Shown: positions 43,313-55,035, numbered from the stretch's first letter. The stretch: DNA of 64,000 bases from Odobenus rosmarus divergens (GCF_000321225.1 NW_004450285.1:4740971-4804970); one strand, 5' to 3'. Made by a program: numbers and translations. The notes: generated from the sequence alone by a model not told the origin.

Positions 43313-46300
43313 AATCAGATCCAAAAATTATTGCCAAACTGATGTGAAGGAGCTTACAGCCCATGTTTTCTTCTAGGAGTTTTATGGTTTCTGGTCTTAT
43401 ATTCAAGTCTTTAATCCATTTTGAGTTAATTTTTGTATATTGTGTAAGATGTTAGTCCAGTTTCATTCTTTTGTATATGACTGTCCCAACACCATTTGTT
43501 GAAGAGGCTGTCCTTTCCCCATTGTATATTCTTGCCTCCATTGTTGTAAATTAATTGGTCATATATTCATGGGTTGGTTTCTGAGCTCTGTTTTGTTCCA
43601 TTGATCTATGGGGCTGTTTTTATATCAATACCATAGTATTTGATTACTAAAGCTTTGTAGTATAGTTTGAAATTCCAGAAGCATGATACCTCTAGTTTTA
43701 TTCTCTCTCAAGCTTGCTTTAGCTATTTAGGATCTTTTTGTGGTTCCATATAAATTTTAAGGTTGTCCTATTTCTGTGAAAAATGCCATCTTAACTTTGA
43801 TATGAATATTTGTAACAATATTAATTCATCCAATTAGGAAGATAGGCCTGTGTCGCTATAAACTTCACTCTAAGAACTGATTTTAGCATGTTGTTTTTAC
43901 ATTTTCATTTGTCTCAAGGTTTCTCCTTTGATTTCTTGGTTGATCCATTTGTTGTTCAGGAGCATGTTGTTTAATCTCCACATATTTGTAATTTTTCCAG
44001 GGTTTTTTTTTTCCTGTGATTGACTTCTACTTTTATAACATTGTGGTCTGAAAAGGTGCTTGATATGATTTCAATCTTCTTAAAATTATTGAGACGTTTT
44101 TGTGGCCTAACATGATCTATCCTGGAGAATCTTCCATGTGCACTTGAGAAGAATATGTATTATTCTGCTTTTGATTGGAATGTTCTGTATATATCTGTTA
44201 AGTCCATCTGGTCTAATGTGGCACTGAAGGCCAATGTTTCCTTACTGGTTTTCTGTCTGGATGATCTATCCATTGATGTAAGTGGGGTATTAAAGTCCCC
44301 TGATGTTATTGTATTGCTCCTGACTCCTCCGTTTAATTCTGTTTAATAAGTGCTTTATATATTTAGGTGCTTCTATGTTGTGTGCATAAATATTTGCAAT
44401 TGTTATAGCTTCTTACTAGATTGACGCTTTTATCCTTATTTAATGCCCATCTTTGCTTTAAAGTCTATTTTGTCTGATATTGGTATAGCTACCCCAGATT
44501 TCTTTGGTTTTGATTTGCATGAAAAATCTTTTTCCATCTCTTCACTTTCAATTTGTGTATCCTTACATCTGAGGTAAATCTCTTGTAGGCAGCATATAGA
44601 TGGGACTTGTTTTTTTATTTATTTATCCACTCTATGACTTTTGATTAGAGAATTTAGTACATTTACATTTAAAGTAATTATAGATAAGTACATACTTACT
44701 ACCATTTTATTCATTGTTTTCCAACTGTTTTGTAATTCCTCTCTGATCCTTTCTTCTCTTGCTCTTTTCCCTTGTGGTTTGATGCCTCTTTTTGGTGTTA
44801 TGTTTAGATTTCATTCTCATTATTTTTTAGGTATTTACATTGTTGTTTGCTTTGTGGTTACCACAAGGCTATTATATATCAGCCTACATATATACTAGTC
44901 TATCTTAAGTTAATAACAAGTTAAGTTTGAATACATTATAAAATATATTATAATGTATTATGAATACATTAAGTTTGAATACATGTATAAAATGCATTTT
45001 ATATTTTTACTCCCCCTCTCTTATTTTATGTTTTTGATGTCACCTTTTACATCTCTTTATTTTGTATATTCATTAATGAATTGTTGTAGTTATAGTTATT
45101 TTTACTACTTCTGTCTTTTAACCTTCATTTTAGCTTTTAAGTGATTATTAGTCCACTACCCTAGCTATATATTTACTTTTACCAGTAAGATTTTTACTTA
45201 TTTTTTGTTTTCATGTTACTAATTAATGCCCTCTCTTTTCAACTTAACAAAATCCATTTAACATTTATCATAAGGCTCATTTAGTGGTGGTGAACTCCTT
45301 TAGGTTTCGCTTGTCTGGAAGACTCTTTATCTCTCTTTCAATTCTGAATGAAACGTTGCTGGCTAGAGTATTCTTAGGTGGAAGCTTATTGCTTTCAACA
45401 CTTTGAAAATATCATGCCGTTGTCTTCTAGACAGCAAAGTTTCTGCTAAAAAATCTGCTTATATTCTTATGGTGGTTTCCTTGTATATAATAAATTGTTT
45501 TTCTCTTGGTGCTTTTAAGATTTTCTCTTTATTTTCAACTTTTGACATTTTAATTATAATGCATTTTAATGTAGATCTCTTTGGGTTCATCTTTTTGAAA
45601 CTCTCTGGACTTCCTGGATCTGGATTTCTGTTTCCTTCTTCCCCAGGTTAGGCAAGTTTTCAACCATTATTTCCTCAAATAAGTTTTCTGTTTCTCTCTC
45701 TTCTCCTTCTGGGACCCCTATAATGCAAATGTTGTTCTACTTGACATTGTCCTATAGGTCCCTAAAGTTATTTTCATTTTTAAAAAATTCTTTTTACTTT
45801 TTGCTGTTCTGTTTGACTAAGTTCTTTCTACTAACCTGTCTTCCAGGTCATTGATCCTTTCCTTTGCTTCATCTAGTCTCCTGTTGAACCCCTCTAGTGT
45901 ATTTTTATTTCAGCTCTGTGACTTGGTACTTACCTATATTTTTTATCTATGTGTTGAAGCTCTCCCTGGGTTCATCTATTCTTCTCTTGAGATGGTGAGC
46001 ATTTTTATGACCATTACTTTGAACTCTTGTTCAGGTCAATTACTTATCTCCATTTCATAAGGTTTTTTTCCTTGGATTCTATCTTGTTCTTTTATTTGGA
46101 ATACATTCCTCTGTTTCCTCATTTTACTTGGCTTTCTCTGTTTGTTTTTATGTATTAGGTGAAGCAGCTATCTCTCCCAGTCTCAAAGGAGTGCTTCAAC
46201 CATTTATCCACCCACTGGGATACATTCACACTTCAGACAGCAGAAGTTGAACCCAAAAAGCTTTTGGGTTGAATATTAATCATCCTTGCCTGCCTGGCAA

Positions 46301-46499
46301 AGCTTCCTGGCTTTCTTGGCTGTAACCGGTACACTAGTTAGCTTGTTTTCTAGACTGGCAGCTGCCCATCCCCTGGAGAAGCACTCACGCATCTCTTTCC
46401 CTGTCTAAGGGAAGTTTTACTTTTCCAAGTTTCATCTCTTACACTTAAATCAGTGAAAGCAAAGCCCACTCACTAATGCCTTGTGTTTCCATCTCATTC

Positions 46500-46925
46500 A
46501 TCAGGCTTCAGCCTGACATGCTGGGCTGCCTTAGTACAGTTTATTATTACCATTCTTGGCCTCTGTTGCCCTAAGCAAAATCTAGCTAAAAGCTTAATAA
46601 CACTTCCAGCTAGCTTCTCAGTATCCTTTTGTTTATTTTTACATATTGGTTGTGTTTGTCACTATAACATAGTGTCTTGTACATAGTGTGCACTCAGAAA
46701 TGTTTTATTCCATGAATGATAGTAGTAATTAGTATAGATTTTTATGATCATTTTTATATATGATAATATAAATACAAACAAAATCTTTCTTGCATTGTGT
46801 TCTGAGAAGCAAAGTATATTTTTAGTAAGCAAAGATAGTCATTTGAATTCTATAAAATTAATAAGAAAATCCTTGTTTTCCTAATTCTGTCAGGAACTAA
46901 GAAAAAAGAGTGTTTCTTGATTTGA
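46500..46925. other. Mostly unique, possible L2 3' end
   Basis: 'AGTGTCTTGTACATAGTGTG' and 'CACTCAGAAATGTTTTATTC' near 46668-46711 look like a forward L2 3' end. The rest is unrecognised. Confidence 0.4.
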
Positions 46926-46933
46926 TAATATTT

Positions 46934-47116
46934 TTTAAAAGATTTTATTTGTTTATTTGAGAGAGAATGAGCGAGAGAGAGCATAGCACAAGAGGGAGAG
47001 GGAGGAGCAGACTCCCCACTGAACAGGGAGCCCCAATATGGGGCTTGGTCCCAGGACCCTGGGATCATGACCTGAGATGAAGGCAGACACTTAACCAACT
47101 GAGCCACCCAGGTGCC
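46934..47116 (-). mobile_element. CAN-SINE, young
   Basis: TSD TGATTTGATAATATTT (16 bp) is exact at 46918-46933 and 47117-47132. The head end is short ('CCACCCAGGTGCC'). Confidence 0.97.
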
Positions 47117-47132
47117 TGATTTGATAATATTT

Positions 47133-47409
47133 CTAAGTGAAGTAGGACTTACAAGATTTATCTGAATCATCACCTTTGTCACCTGGTCTTATTTTAGCTT
47201 CTGTTTTGCACTGCAGATTTTTTTTCATAAGGAAATAAATTGAAACGAATTAAGTCAATGTAAAGAAACTACATTTAGTTCAATAGCCAAAAACATCCTT
47301 TAGAATTTTCCAAATTTTTAAACAGTATTACTGAAATTAAATTTATTTTACCAAAATGAGATAGCTGCTTAAGAGTACTTTCAAAATCTGGACAAATACA
47401 GCAACAATT
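47133..47409. other. No feature recognised
   Basis: Unique AT-rich spacer between two SINEs. Confidence 0.4.
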
Positions 47410-47424
47410 TAAAATTGTTAAACT

Positions 47425-47692
47425 GGGGCACCTGGGTGGCTCAGATGGGTAAGCGTCTGCCTTCGGCTCAGGTCATGGTCCCAAGGTCCTGGGATCGAGC
47501 CCCACATCAGGCTCCTGGCTCAGCAGGGAGCCTGCTTCTCCCTCTCCCTCTGCCTCTCCCCCTGCTCATGCTGTCTTTCTCTCTCTGTATCTCTGTTCTC
47601 AAATGAATAAATAAAATCTTAAAAAAAAAAAAGAAATGTCTGTTCATGTCCTCTACCCATTTCTTGATTGGATTATTTAAAAAAGTAATAAA
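47425..47692 (+). mobile_element. CAN-SINE with 3'-transduced L1 flank
   Basis: The SINE proper (47425-47632) ends in AATAAATAAAATCTT plus A12. Directly after it lie 46 bases of antisense L1 ORF2 text ('TGTCTGTTCATGTCCTCTAC', 'CATTTCTTGATTGGATTATT'), then a second A-rich tail (47679-47692). The exact 15-bp TSD TAAAATTGTTAAACT lies at 47410-47424 and 47693-47707. It encloses both parts, so they entered together. Confidence 0.93.
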
Positions 47693-47707
47693 TAAAATTG
47701 TTAAACT

Positions 47708-47915
47708 TAGAAGAGTAATGATTTTTTTAATCAGAAATAGTCAAGAAAAAAAAAATCAAGCTTTGATTTTATGCCCCAAAGAAAGCAGCAAAAGTGAGAT
47801 TAGGAAGGAATGTGTCCAAAGTGAAACAGTACTCCTGTAACCACAGAAGTATATGACTTTTTCAAGTAATATCCAAGAAAAGGTACAAAAATACATGAAA
47901 TGTTTAAGAATAATT
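47708..47915. other. No feature recognised
   Basis: Short unique spacer before the next L1 piece. Confidence 0.35.
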
Positions 47916-48183
47916 TGATAGAGAAAAGGGAACCCTTATGCAATGTTGGTGGGAGTATAAATTGGTTTAGCAACTATGGAAATCAGTATGACGGTTTCTC
48001 AAGAAATTAAAAATAGGACTACTTTATGATTCAACAATCCCGCTTCTGGGTATATATCCAAAAGAAATGAAATTTGAAGAGATATCTGCACCCCCATGTT
48101 CACTGTAGCATTATTCATAATAACCAAGACATGGAAACAACGTATATGTCTCCTGGTGGATGAATGGATAAAGAAAATGTGGT

Positions 48184-48238
48184 ATGTATATATACATATG
48201 TGTATGTATGTGTATGTATATAATATGCATATATGATA
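48184..48238. repeat. TATG/TA microsatellite inside L1
   Basis: An imperfect 'GTATGTATATATACATATGT' tract grown from the same L1 TATATA site as at 16128 and 27698. Confidence 0.8.
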
Positions 48239-48581
48239 GAGTATTTCTCAGCCATAAAAAATTAGGAAATCCTGCTATTTGTAATAACATGGATAAACCT
48301 AGAGGGTTTATGAAATAAGTCAGACACAGAATGATAAATACTACCTGGTATCACTTTTATGTGGAATCTTAAAAAGCCAAACTTACAGAAATAGAGAGTA
48401 GATTGATGATTGCCAGGGTCTTGGGTATGGGGGAAATAGGGAGATATTGATCAAATGATGCAAATTTTCAGTTATAAGATGAATAAGTCCTGGGGATGTA
48501 ATGTATAGCATGGTGATTAGAGTTAATAATAGTGTGTTATACACTTGAAAGTTGCTAAGAGAATAGACCTTAAGTGTTCTC

Positions 48582-48611
48582 ACCACACACACACACACAC
48601 ACACACACACA
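48582..48611. repeat. (CA)n microsatellite
   Basis: A pure run of about 14 CA units in the L1 3' UTR. It lies at the usual position of the L1 'CTCACCACAC' stretch. Confidence 0.95.
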
Positions 48612-48951
48612 AATGATAACTCTGTGAAATGGTGGATGTGTTAACTTATTGTGTTAATCATTTTGCAATATATATACATATATCAAATTATCACATTATA
48701 TATATTAAACCTACACAAGATTATATGTCAATTATATCTCAGTAAAACTGAAGGAAAAAAAGAAATCGATCTTTCTGAAAAATTAACCCAGAGAAAATCA
48801 AATTGATCTTAAGGAATGCCTACAGTGGTCTAAGGGAAAAAAAAAAGAATAATGTATTTTTCTCATTGTTATCAAGATTGTGTTCTGCATCAACAATAGA
48901 AAATACTTGTGGAATATCTATAGTTTTAATGAAATGAAAACTTTAACTCCA

Positions 48952-49361
48952 GGGGCACCTGGGTGGCTCAGTCAGTTAAGCCTCTAACTCTTGATTTTGG
49001 CTTAGGTATGATCTCAGGGTTGTGGGATCAAGGCCTGCGTGGAGCTCCATGCTCAGCTCGGAGTCTGCTTCTTCCTCTGTCTCTCTGTTCCTCCCCGCAC
49101 TTGCTCACTCTCTCAAATAAATAAATAAATAAATTTTTAAAAAGGATTTTTTTTTTATTTATTTAAGACACAGAGATACAGAGAGAGAGAGAGCATGAGC
49201 AGGGGGAGAGGCAGAGGGCGAGGGAGAAGCAGGCTCCTCGCTGAGCCAGGAGCCTGATGTGGGGCTCGATCCCAGGACCCTGGGATCATGATGTGAGCCA
49301 AAGGCAGACGCTTAACCATCTGAGCCACTCAGGTGCCCCTAAATAGAAATATTTTTTAAAA
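48952..49361 (+). mobile_element. CAN-SINE, older subtype, split by another SINE
   Basis: 'GGGGCACCTGGGTGGCTCAG', 'TAACTCTTGATTTTGGCTTA' and 'CTCAAATAAATAAATAAATA' mark the older subtype. The outer TSD is TTTAACTCCA (before 48952) and ATTAACTCCA (after 49361). The copy at 49145-49339 interrupts its tail. Confidence 0.93.
49145..49339 (-). mobile_element. CAN-SINE nested in a SINE tail
   Basis: A complete reverse copy ('TTTTTTTATTTATTTAAG' to 'CATCTGAGCCACTCAGGTGC') sits in the A-rich tail of the forward copy 48952-49140. It forms a head-out inverted pair. Confidence 0.95.
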
Positions 49362-49374
49362 AACATTAACTCCA

Positions 49375-49885
49375 TATTTAATCCACTATGAATATATACA
49401 TATGTAGGCACATGCATGCAAACACATATATTTGGTTGCAGAAAATATAAATGTATGTGGAAGATTTTATTCAGTTAAATTCAAGCCAAAGGATTTAGTT
49501 AGATAACCTTTTATGGTTTTCTAAAATTTCTTGGTTACTGTGAAATCTGGGTGTTACTTGATATACTCTCTACCGTACTCATTTATCCAACCGAGTTGAA
49601 AGGTTTTTCCAGATTTTTGTATCTTTGAAGAGGTACTATAGTTCTACTGATTCTGGAGTAGGCTACGTGTGGAATTAAAAGCAAATGCAAATGCTGACAT
49701 TTTCAGATCCAAAGTATGTAATTTCCAACCTACTGTGGTATGTGGAATTAGGGCTTCTTTATTTTCCGGAGTGCTAGGTCAAATTATTTTTCGAAGGACA
49801 TAAGCTCTGATTCATACAAATACTTTTTCTTCAGAAATACCTAACAAATTGGATACCTTTATTTTAACTAATAATACAGGTAATG
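49375..49885. other. No feature recognised
   Basis: Unique sequence. Confidence 0.45.
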
Positions 49886-49889
49886 TACT

Positions 49890-49990
49890 CATTTCCTATT
49901 GCTACTGTAACAAATTACTGCAAACTCAGTAGTTTAAAACAATGCAAAAATTTTTCTTATGACTCTGAGTGTCAGAAGTTCAGAATGGAT
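49890..49990. mobile_element. Ancient mammalian repeat, class not assigned
   Basis: 'TTTCCTATTGCTACTGTAAC', 'AAATTACTGCAAACTCAGTA' and 'GTTTAAAACAATGCAAAAAT' form a motif chain widespread in mammals and often seen in MaLR/MLT-like elements. I am not sure of the family. Confidence 0.45.
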
Positions 49991-50194
49991 TCAGTGACTA
50001 AAACTAATGTGTTCATAGGGTAGTGTTGCTTCTGAAAGTTCTAGTAATTTTATAGTGGACAAATCTGGGCAGATACAATGTTGATCATAAGTAATGAGAC
50101 ATATTGTCATTTATTTATTAATTTTCCTAATATGATGTTCTGAGAAAGTTATAACCTTATTTTTGTGGTATTCTTGCCAAAAAAGATGACCTTA

Positions 50195-50590
50195 ATATAA
50201 TCATGAGAAAACAGAAGACAAACCAAAATTAAGGGATATTTTTAAGGGAGAAAATAGCTGATTAATGGTCTTCGACCATGTTAAGGTCATGAAAGACAAA
50301 CACTAAGGAACTCTGACAGGTTTAAGGACATAAGGCATGACAACTAAATGCAATGTAGGATCCTGGTCCAGAAAAAGAACGATAGAGAGAAAGCAAATGA
50401 GATGCAAATAATGTCTGTAGTTTAATAGTGTTGTGTCAATATTAATTATTCATGTAATTATTCAAAATTATATGAAATGTTAGCATTAAGGCAAACTGGG
50501 TGAAGTGAGAACTCTATACTATTTTTGCAACTTTTCTGTAAGCCACAGTTATTTCAAAATTTAGAAAAATCTTTTAAATACCTTCTTTAA
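50195..50590 (+). mobile_element. Old L1 3' end (L1M-class)
   Basis: 'ACAACTAAATGCAATGTAGG', 'ATCCTGGTCCAGAAAAAGAA', 'TTAAGGCAAACTGGGTGAAG' and 'TTTTTGCAACTTTTCTGTAA' follow the L1MC/D/E 3' end closely and in order. Confidence 0.75.
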
Positions 50591-50594
50591 TGCT

Positions 50595-51240
50595 ATCAAA
50601 ATACCAAAGCAGCCTGCAGTTAACCCACTGCCCCAGATCTCATTTTCCATGGTTATGACATGGATGAGGTCTGTGTCTTTTCTGATGATTTTCCTATCAA
50701 AATATTCTACTTACTTCCACTTTGTGACCTGGTATTAGGTCAAAATGTTAGGAGCTATCGCATTTCTCCTGTGTACGTACCCCTCCATTAAATAAACTTG
50801 TACAGTGGTAAGATGATTGCTGCCTTGCAGTCTAAACCAGCAGGTTACCTATAGATGTGGTTCACATGGAAAATAAGATGTAATTTAAAAAATGATAATT
50901 TTTAGTATTAATTAAAACTTCTAATAATAAATATTAATGCCAGCATTCATTTAAACTTGCCACCAGATTAAGAGGTTTATTTAAACACCAGCCATCCTTC
51001 TGTTATTTACCTTTGCTTAGTATTAGCATTGTCTGTATCAGCCCTCTTCTGGAATCTACTATGTCTGCAACTCTGGGGTACAGGTTAATAAATCATTGTG
51101 GATCATTATCCTGTTCTGGAAGGTTTTTTGTGGCATTCCCACAAAACAGGACTTTGTTTTTCTGTTTATCTTGCTTAGCCTGTTAGCTAAAGAAGTAACG
51201 TTTATTTTTTTGACATTCCTAGTTTAGTCATTTAAAATAA
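50595..51240. other. No feature recognised
   Basis: Unique sequence. Confidence 0.45.
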
Positions 51241-51244
51241 AGCA

Positions 51245-51430
51245 TATCAGAGAGGAGGTGGGTGGGGGAATGGGTGAAATCGGTGAAGGGGATTAAGAGC
51301 ACACTTATGATGAGCACTGAATAATGATGTATAGAATTGTTGAATCACTCTATTGTACACCTGAAACTAATATAACACTGTATGTTAATTATACTGGAAT
51401 TAAAATTAAAGACTTAATTAAAACAAACAA
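51245..51430 (+). mobile_element. L1 3' end fragment
   Basis: Same 3' UTR end as 40138-40290 ('TGAAGGGGATTAAGAGCACA', 'TGAATCACTCTATTGTACAC', 'TTATACTGGAATTAAAATTA'). The A-rich end is decayed. Confidence 0.88.
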
Positions 51431-51434
51431 ATAA

Positions 51435-52250
51435 AAGAACCAGATCAGGAGCAGATTTCTTGTATGTTCCACCTAACTTCTTTGCTCTTACTATTAGGGA
51501 AGCAAAGAATTACTAACAGGAAAGAAATAAGATCTTTCTCTAGTCATCAACTTTCTGACACATAGTCTCTCTTTTGAAACTAATGCTTGGATCGCTACAG
51601 ATTTTTATAGGCAAGGTTTACGCATGAAACCTTTCTCTTGTGGCTCTCTTAATGATAAGGTTAGCTGGCTGTTCAGCTCATAGCCACACCACGTTTTGAT
51701 CCAAGCTACTGTCCGTTGTAATTTAAACTCGTTAGAATGTAACTTTTAATCCACATTTAAGCTGCCAATACTAAATTTTGAAAGGAGAATGTAAAGTTAA
51801 TTCTCACAGCAGTCTTAAAAAAATCAGTGAGTTTTTCTGGGCCTTTAGTTCTTTCTTACAAAACAAAGTTAGTAATTCTCTCAGTTAATTACCGAAGTTC
51901 TGTGAAGAGCAAATAGTCATCGGCAGTGAACGTGATGTAAGAGCATTAATATTGAAGAATGACGAGTAACCACGTACCTCTGATTAAGTGCCTTGAAATT
52001 TAATGTCACTTGAACGAAATCCATAGCCCTTCTGTGTCTCCTAACATTCCTAAACATGAGAAGGTGGTTTTGGGAGATAGATTTATATTCAGAAGCTTTT
52101 AAATATGTCCTCAAGAAGCAGCACAGGGTGGGGCACAATACTCTACAAAGAGCCCCGAGGAGGTTGTGTGAGCAATATGCCCAGGTGTCATATATTCCTT
52201 TCCTCACCATCTTTCCCCTCTTATGGTGCTAATTTACTCTGCAATGTGCT
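51435..52250. other. No feature recognised
   Basis: Unique sequence. The reverse frame at 51917-52210 (97 codons) has no known domain. Confidence 0.45.
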
Positions 52251-52254
52251 CCAG

Positions 52255-52390
52255 TAATTGGAATCTTTATAGATTGCAAACCCTTTTTGGTAGAGAATTT
52301 TCCTTATACATCTTTAGAATGTATTTAATGCATAGCCCACTGCTCTGCATATACTAAGTGTTTAGTAAATATTGGTTGGATTCAAGTAAG
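52255..52390 (+). mobile_element. L2/MIR 3' end (old)
   Basis: 'CATAGCCCACTGCTCTGCAT' and 'CTAAGTGTTTAGTAAATATT' plus 'GGTTGGATTCAA' match the forward L2-type end (…TGCCTGGCACATAGTAGGTGCT…). Confidence 0.5.
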
Positions 52391-52455
52391 GAAATAGAGC
52401 CTTTAAATTTTAACATGTCCCTTAAAAAGTCATTTTTAAAAAATCTGAAAGAGAA

Positions 52456-52503
52456 ATGTGTGTGTGTGCATGTGTGTGTGCGTGTGTGTGTGTGTGTGTG
52501 TGT
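52456..52503. repeat. (TG)n microsatellite
   Basis: TG run interrupted by CA and C once each, ending in about nine pure TG units. Confidence 0.95.
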
Positions 52504-52594
52504 GAAGAAGATCAAGCCAGGAAGAGAAAACAATATATCCAGAGGCTGTGTGAGGAGACTGTGCCATGTGTTATTCTAGCAGTACTATTTAGGG

Positions 52595-52809
52595 CAGTGG
52601 TTCTCAACCAGGGGTGATTTTGCTTCACCAAGGAGGCACTTGGCAATGTCTGGGGACATTTTTAATTGTCATGAGTTGTGGAGTATGGAGTGCTGCTACT
52701 GGCATATAATGGGTAAAGACCAGGGATGCTGCTAAAAGCTCTGGAATGTACAGTACAAATAATTATCTGGTTCCAAAATGTCAACAGTGCCAAGGCTGAG
52801 AAACTCTGG
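52595..52809 (+). mobile_element. MER5A-type DNA transposon relic (hAT-Charlie)
   Basis: It begins 'CAGTGGTTCTCAACCAGGGG' and ends 'CTGAGAAACTCTGG', the inverted termini of MER5A. Between are 'TTGGCAATGTCTGGGGACAT', 'CTACTGGCATATAATGGGTA' and 'CCAGGGATGCTGCTAAA'. It is non-autonomous and has no coding capacity. Confidence 0.9.
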
Positions 52810-52811
52810 TA

Positions 52812-55020
52812 TAGATCAAACCAAGCTGGGATCAGTATGATAAAACAGAGATTTTATTAGGACATAGCCCTTCTCCAAATAAATGTAAAATTATTTTTTA
52901 TGTGCTTGCTTCTTTTTAAAGTATGTATCTCTCTCATTTGCACTCCTATCCCACATAATAATATTATTGTGAAAATGAAAATCTTTGCCTTTAAAGTTAG
53001 AGTAGAAGCAGAACCTGGAATAGCTTTCTTTTAAGGACTTTCCTATTCTGACATCCTGAATGTTTTCCCCTCTATGTGGTCTTACCAGAAAGATGGCTGA
53101 GCGGAGTTCTTAGATAGCCTTATACGTAGGTAGGATGACCAGTTTCTGCCTTTTGGGAAGGCAAATTTACTTCTACAACTTTTCCTCTTCTGCTTTTTTT
53201 GGGGTAGGGGGAGATAGTGTATCTACTCCAAGATTTTAGGGATAAAAGTTAGCATAATAAAAATAAAGTTTGAAAAGAGAGTGACAACCAAAACACAATT
53301 AAAAGGTGAAAACAGGGATAATGTCCATTTTAGCAGTGTGGCCAAATTTACTTGAGTTGGGGATCTCAGTTAATCTGTGTGATATATTATTTTAAATTTA
53401 TAGAGCATTCACTTAAATGGGTTTAAAAAAGTGACTAAGGCAATTGAAATTGTGATATCAGAGATTCGGCAGTTATCTGATCCTGAAGGTCATGGCACAA
53501 TTAGGCTGAGGAATCCTGGCTTGGAACCTGGAAGCCCTGAGTTAGTCTAGTAATTTTCTTGGTTTTCCTTATACTCTGGATCTAGGGATAACCCAGGACA
53601 GAATCAAACTTCTTGAGCTGTTTGCTAATGCAAATCTTGAGATATTCCTCAGCCAGTCAACCAACCAATAATCAGCTCAAGGTCATCCCTGTAGCACGGA
53701 TGGAACAAGTTGTCAATATTTAAGGCATAAAATTCATTTTGGTGAAATGCTCAGCCCATTTGACATTACTCTTAATAATCTACTGTGCTTGTTGACACAT
53801 GGCATCTTCCATCCTCCGAGTTCTGACTCAAACCTGTAATAATGTGTTTACAATAGTTTCCTCGATGATATGAACAATTTGCCTATGAGCTGAAAATATG
53901 CAGTATGATACCCATTATTATCAATCTACCCATTCTGCAAGCCCAGTTCATGGTAATTGATGTGAACACCTCACCTATTTCTTTTTGCTTTCAGCTCCTG
54001 AATTTTTATTTGTCTATTTTTTCTGTGGTGAAGAAGTTTCATAGCTCAGCAAAGTCTTAGAACTTTTTTTTTTTAATAAACAGGCTGTAAAATGCAGCTG
54101 CATCTAGCTATAAGACATCAAGCAAGTGGCCTACGACTTGTTGTTTTTCTTCTCAGTTTCTGTAGCTAAGGCAAGGGCTTTTTCTTGGCCTCTACTCAGT
54201 GATAGGCAAAAACCTGAAGCTTTTAAAGTGGGAGAGGAAACCTAGAAGGTAAGCTTTTGTTTCACAAAGAAATCCCAGCAAGTTACCTAGGGATGCATTA
54301 TTAATCATCTCCTCTTGTTGCCAGTGCAGGGATCACTTTGTTGATATTCATCATGTCGGTTGGTAAAAAAAAAAAAAGGGGGGGGGAGGGAGGAGGAGAT
54401 TGAATAACATCAGTACTCTTACAGTCATTCTCTGTTTCTGCTTTATATTTGGAAATTTAGTACAGTGCATGTCTGTTTCAGTAATTGTGGTGTAATAAAC
54501 ATCTGTGGAGGATGGTGTAACATGTTTGTCTCTGCAGAGCCCGATAGCAAATAACATGTACATCATCGACTCTCAGATAAGTCTTAGAGAGGGCGTATAA
54601 CTATGGAGCACATATCAGGGAATGATGTATAATTTATATCCTGATACAGAAAGAGAAAAAGTGAAAGAAATTTGACTGGCTGATAGTTTCTCATTAACTT
54701 TCGAGAGCTCTAGTAGTTCTTATTTTCTGGTTTCATCAGGAAAGTCTGTGTTTAGTATGTACTTTTAGTCTATAAACACTCCATCCTGCCAATGATACCA
54801 AAAAAAAAAAAATCCACACCGTGCCATCTAATTTCCCATATCTTGTCCCTTGTAGAATTTCTAAAGCATGGATATAGATGCTTCAAGTACGGATCTACTC
54901 TTTATTATCAAGAGGCTTCATTCTTTTAAATTGCCTCCATGATGATTCCATGATCTGGGACTGGACTGGCTGCATAATTGGCCAGGTGCAGTAGCAAATG
55001 ACAATGAGAGGCCCCTTGGT
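52812..55020. other. 2.2 kb unique sequence with one A/G tract
   Basis: No repeat or gene is recognised. The only structure is A12-G8-A-GGG-A-GG at 54365-54394, a purine run with four possible G-blocks. Confidence 0.5.
54365..54394 (+). repeat. A12G8 purine tract
   Basis: Twelve A, eight G, then GGG and GG blocks spaced by single A. The arrangement could fold as a G-quadruplex, but that is inferred from sequence only. Confidence 0.8.
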
Positions 55021-55035
55021 TAAAAATTATGAAGA

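Larger units (their letters stand above)
41495..46480 (-). mobile_element. Long old L1 (L1MA/MB-like), nearly full span
   Basis: The 3' UTR ('TTTATTGAGGTATAATTGAC') is at the left. ORF2 and endonuclease-region text (44020-44530) follow. The 5' region ('CACTTTGAAAATATCATGCC', 'CTTCTGGGACCCCTATAATG', 'CAGCTATCTCTCCCAGTCTC') reaches about 46.2-46.5 kb. A large deletion joins RT-C-terminal text to text near the endonuclease at about 43850. Inserts are the solo LTR (41983-42439) and a CAN-SINE (43110-43312). Frames are all broken. Confidence 0.85.
47920..48770 (+). mobile_element. Old L1 3' portion
   Basis: ORF2 C-terminal text ('GTTGGTGGGAGTATAAATTG', 'GCATTATTCATAATAACCAA', 'TATTTCTCAGCCATAAAAAA') is followed by 3' UTR ('GATTGATGATTGCCAGGGTC', 'TTATACACTTGAAAGTTGCT', 'GTCAATTATATCTCAGTAAA') and an A-rich end. 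It is more diverged than the carnivore L1s. It holds two microsatellites. Confidence 0.88.

Noticed and set aside
48582..52503. Dinucleotide arrays as a CRISPR-like or satellite structure
   Set aside because: They are isolated simple repeats with no spacer structure and no higher-order unit.
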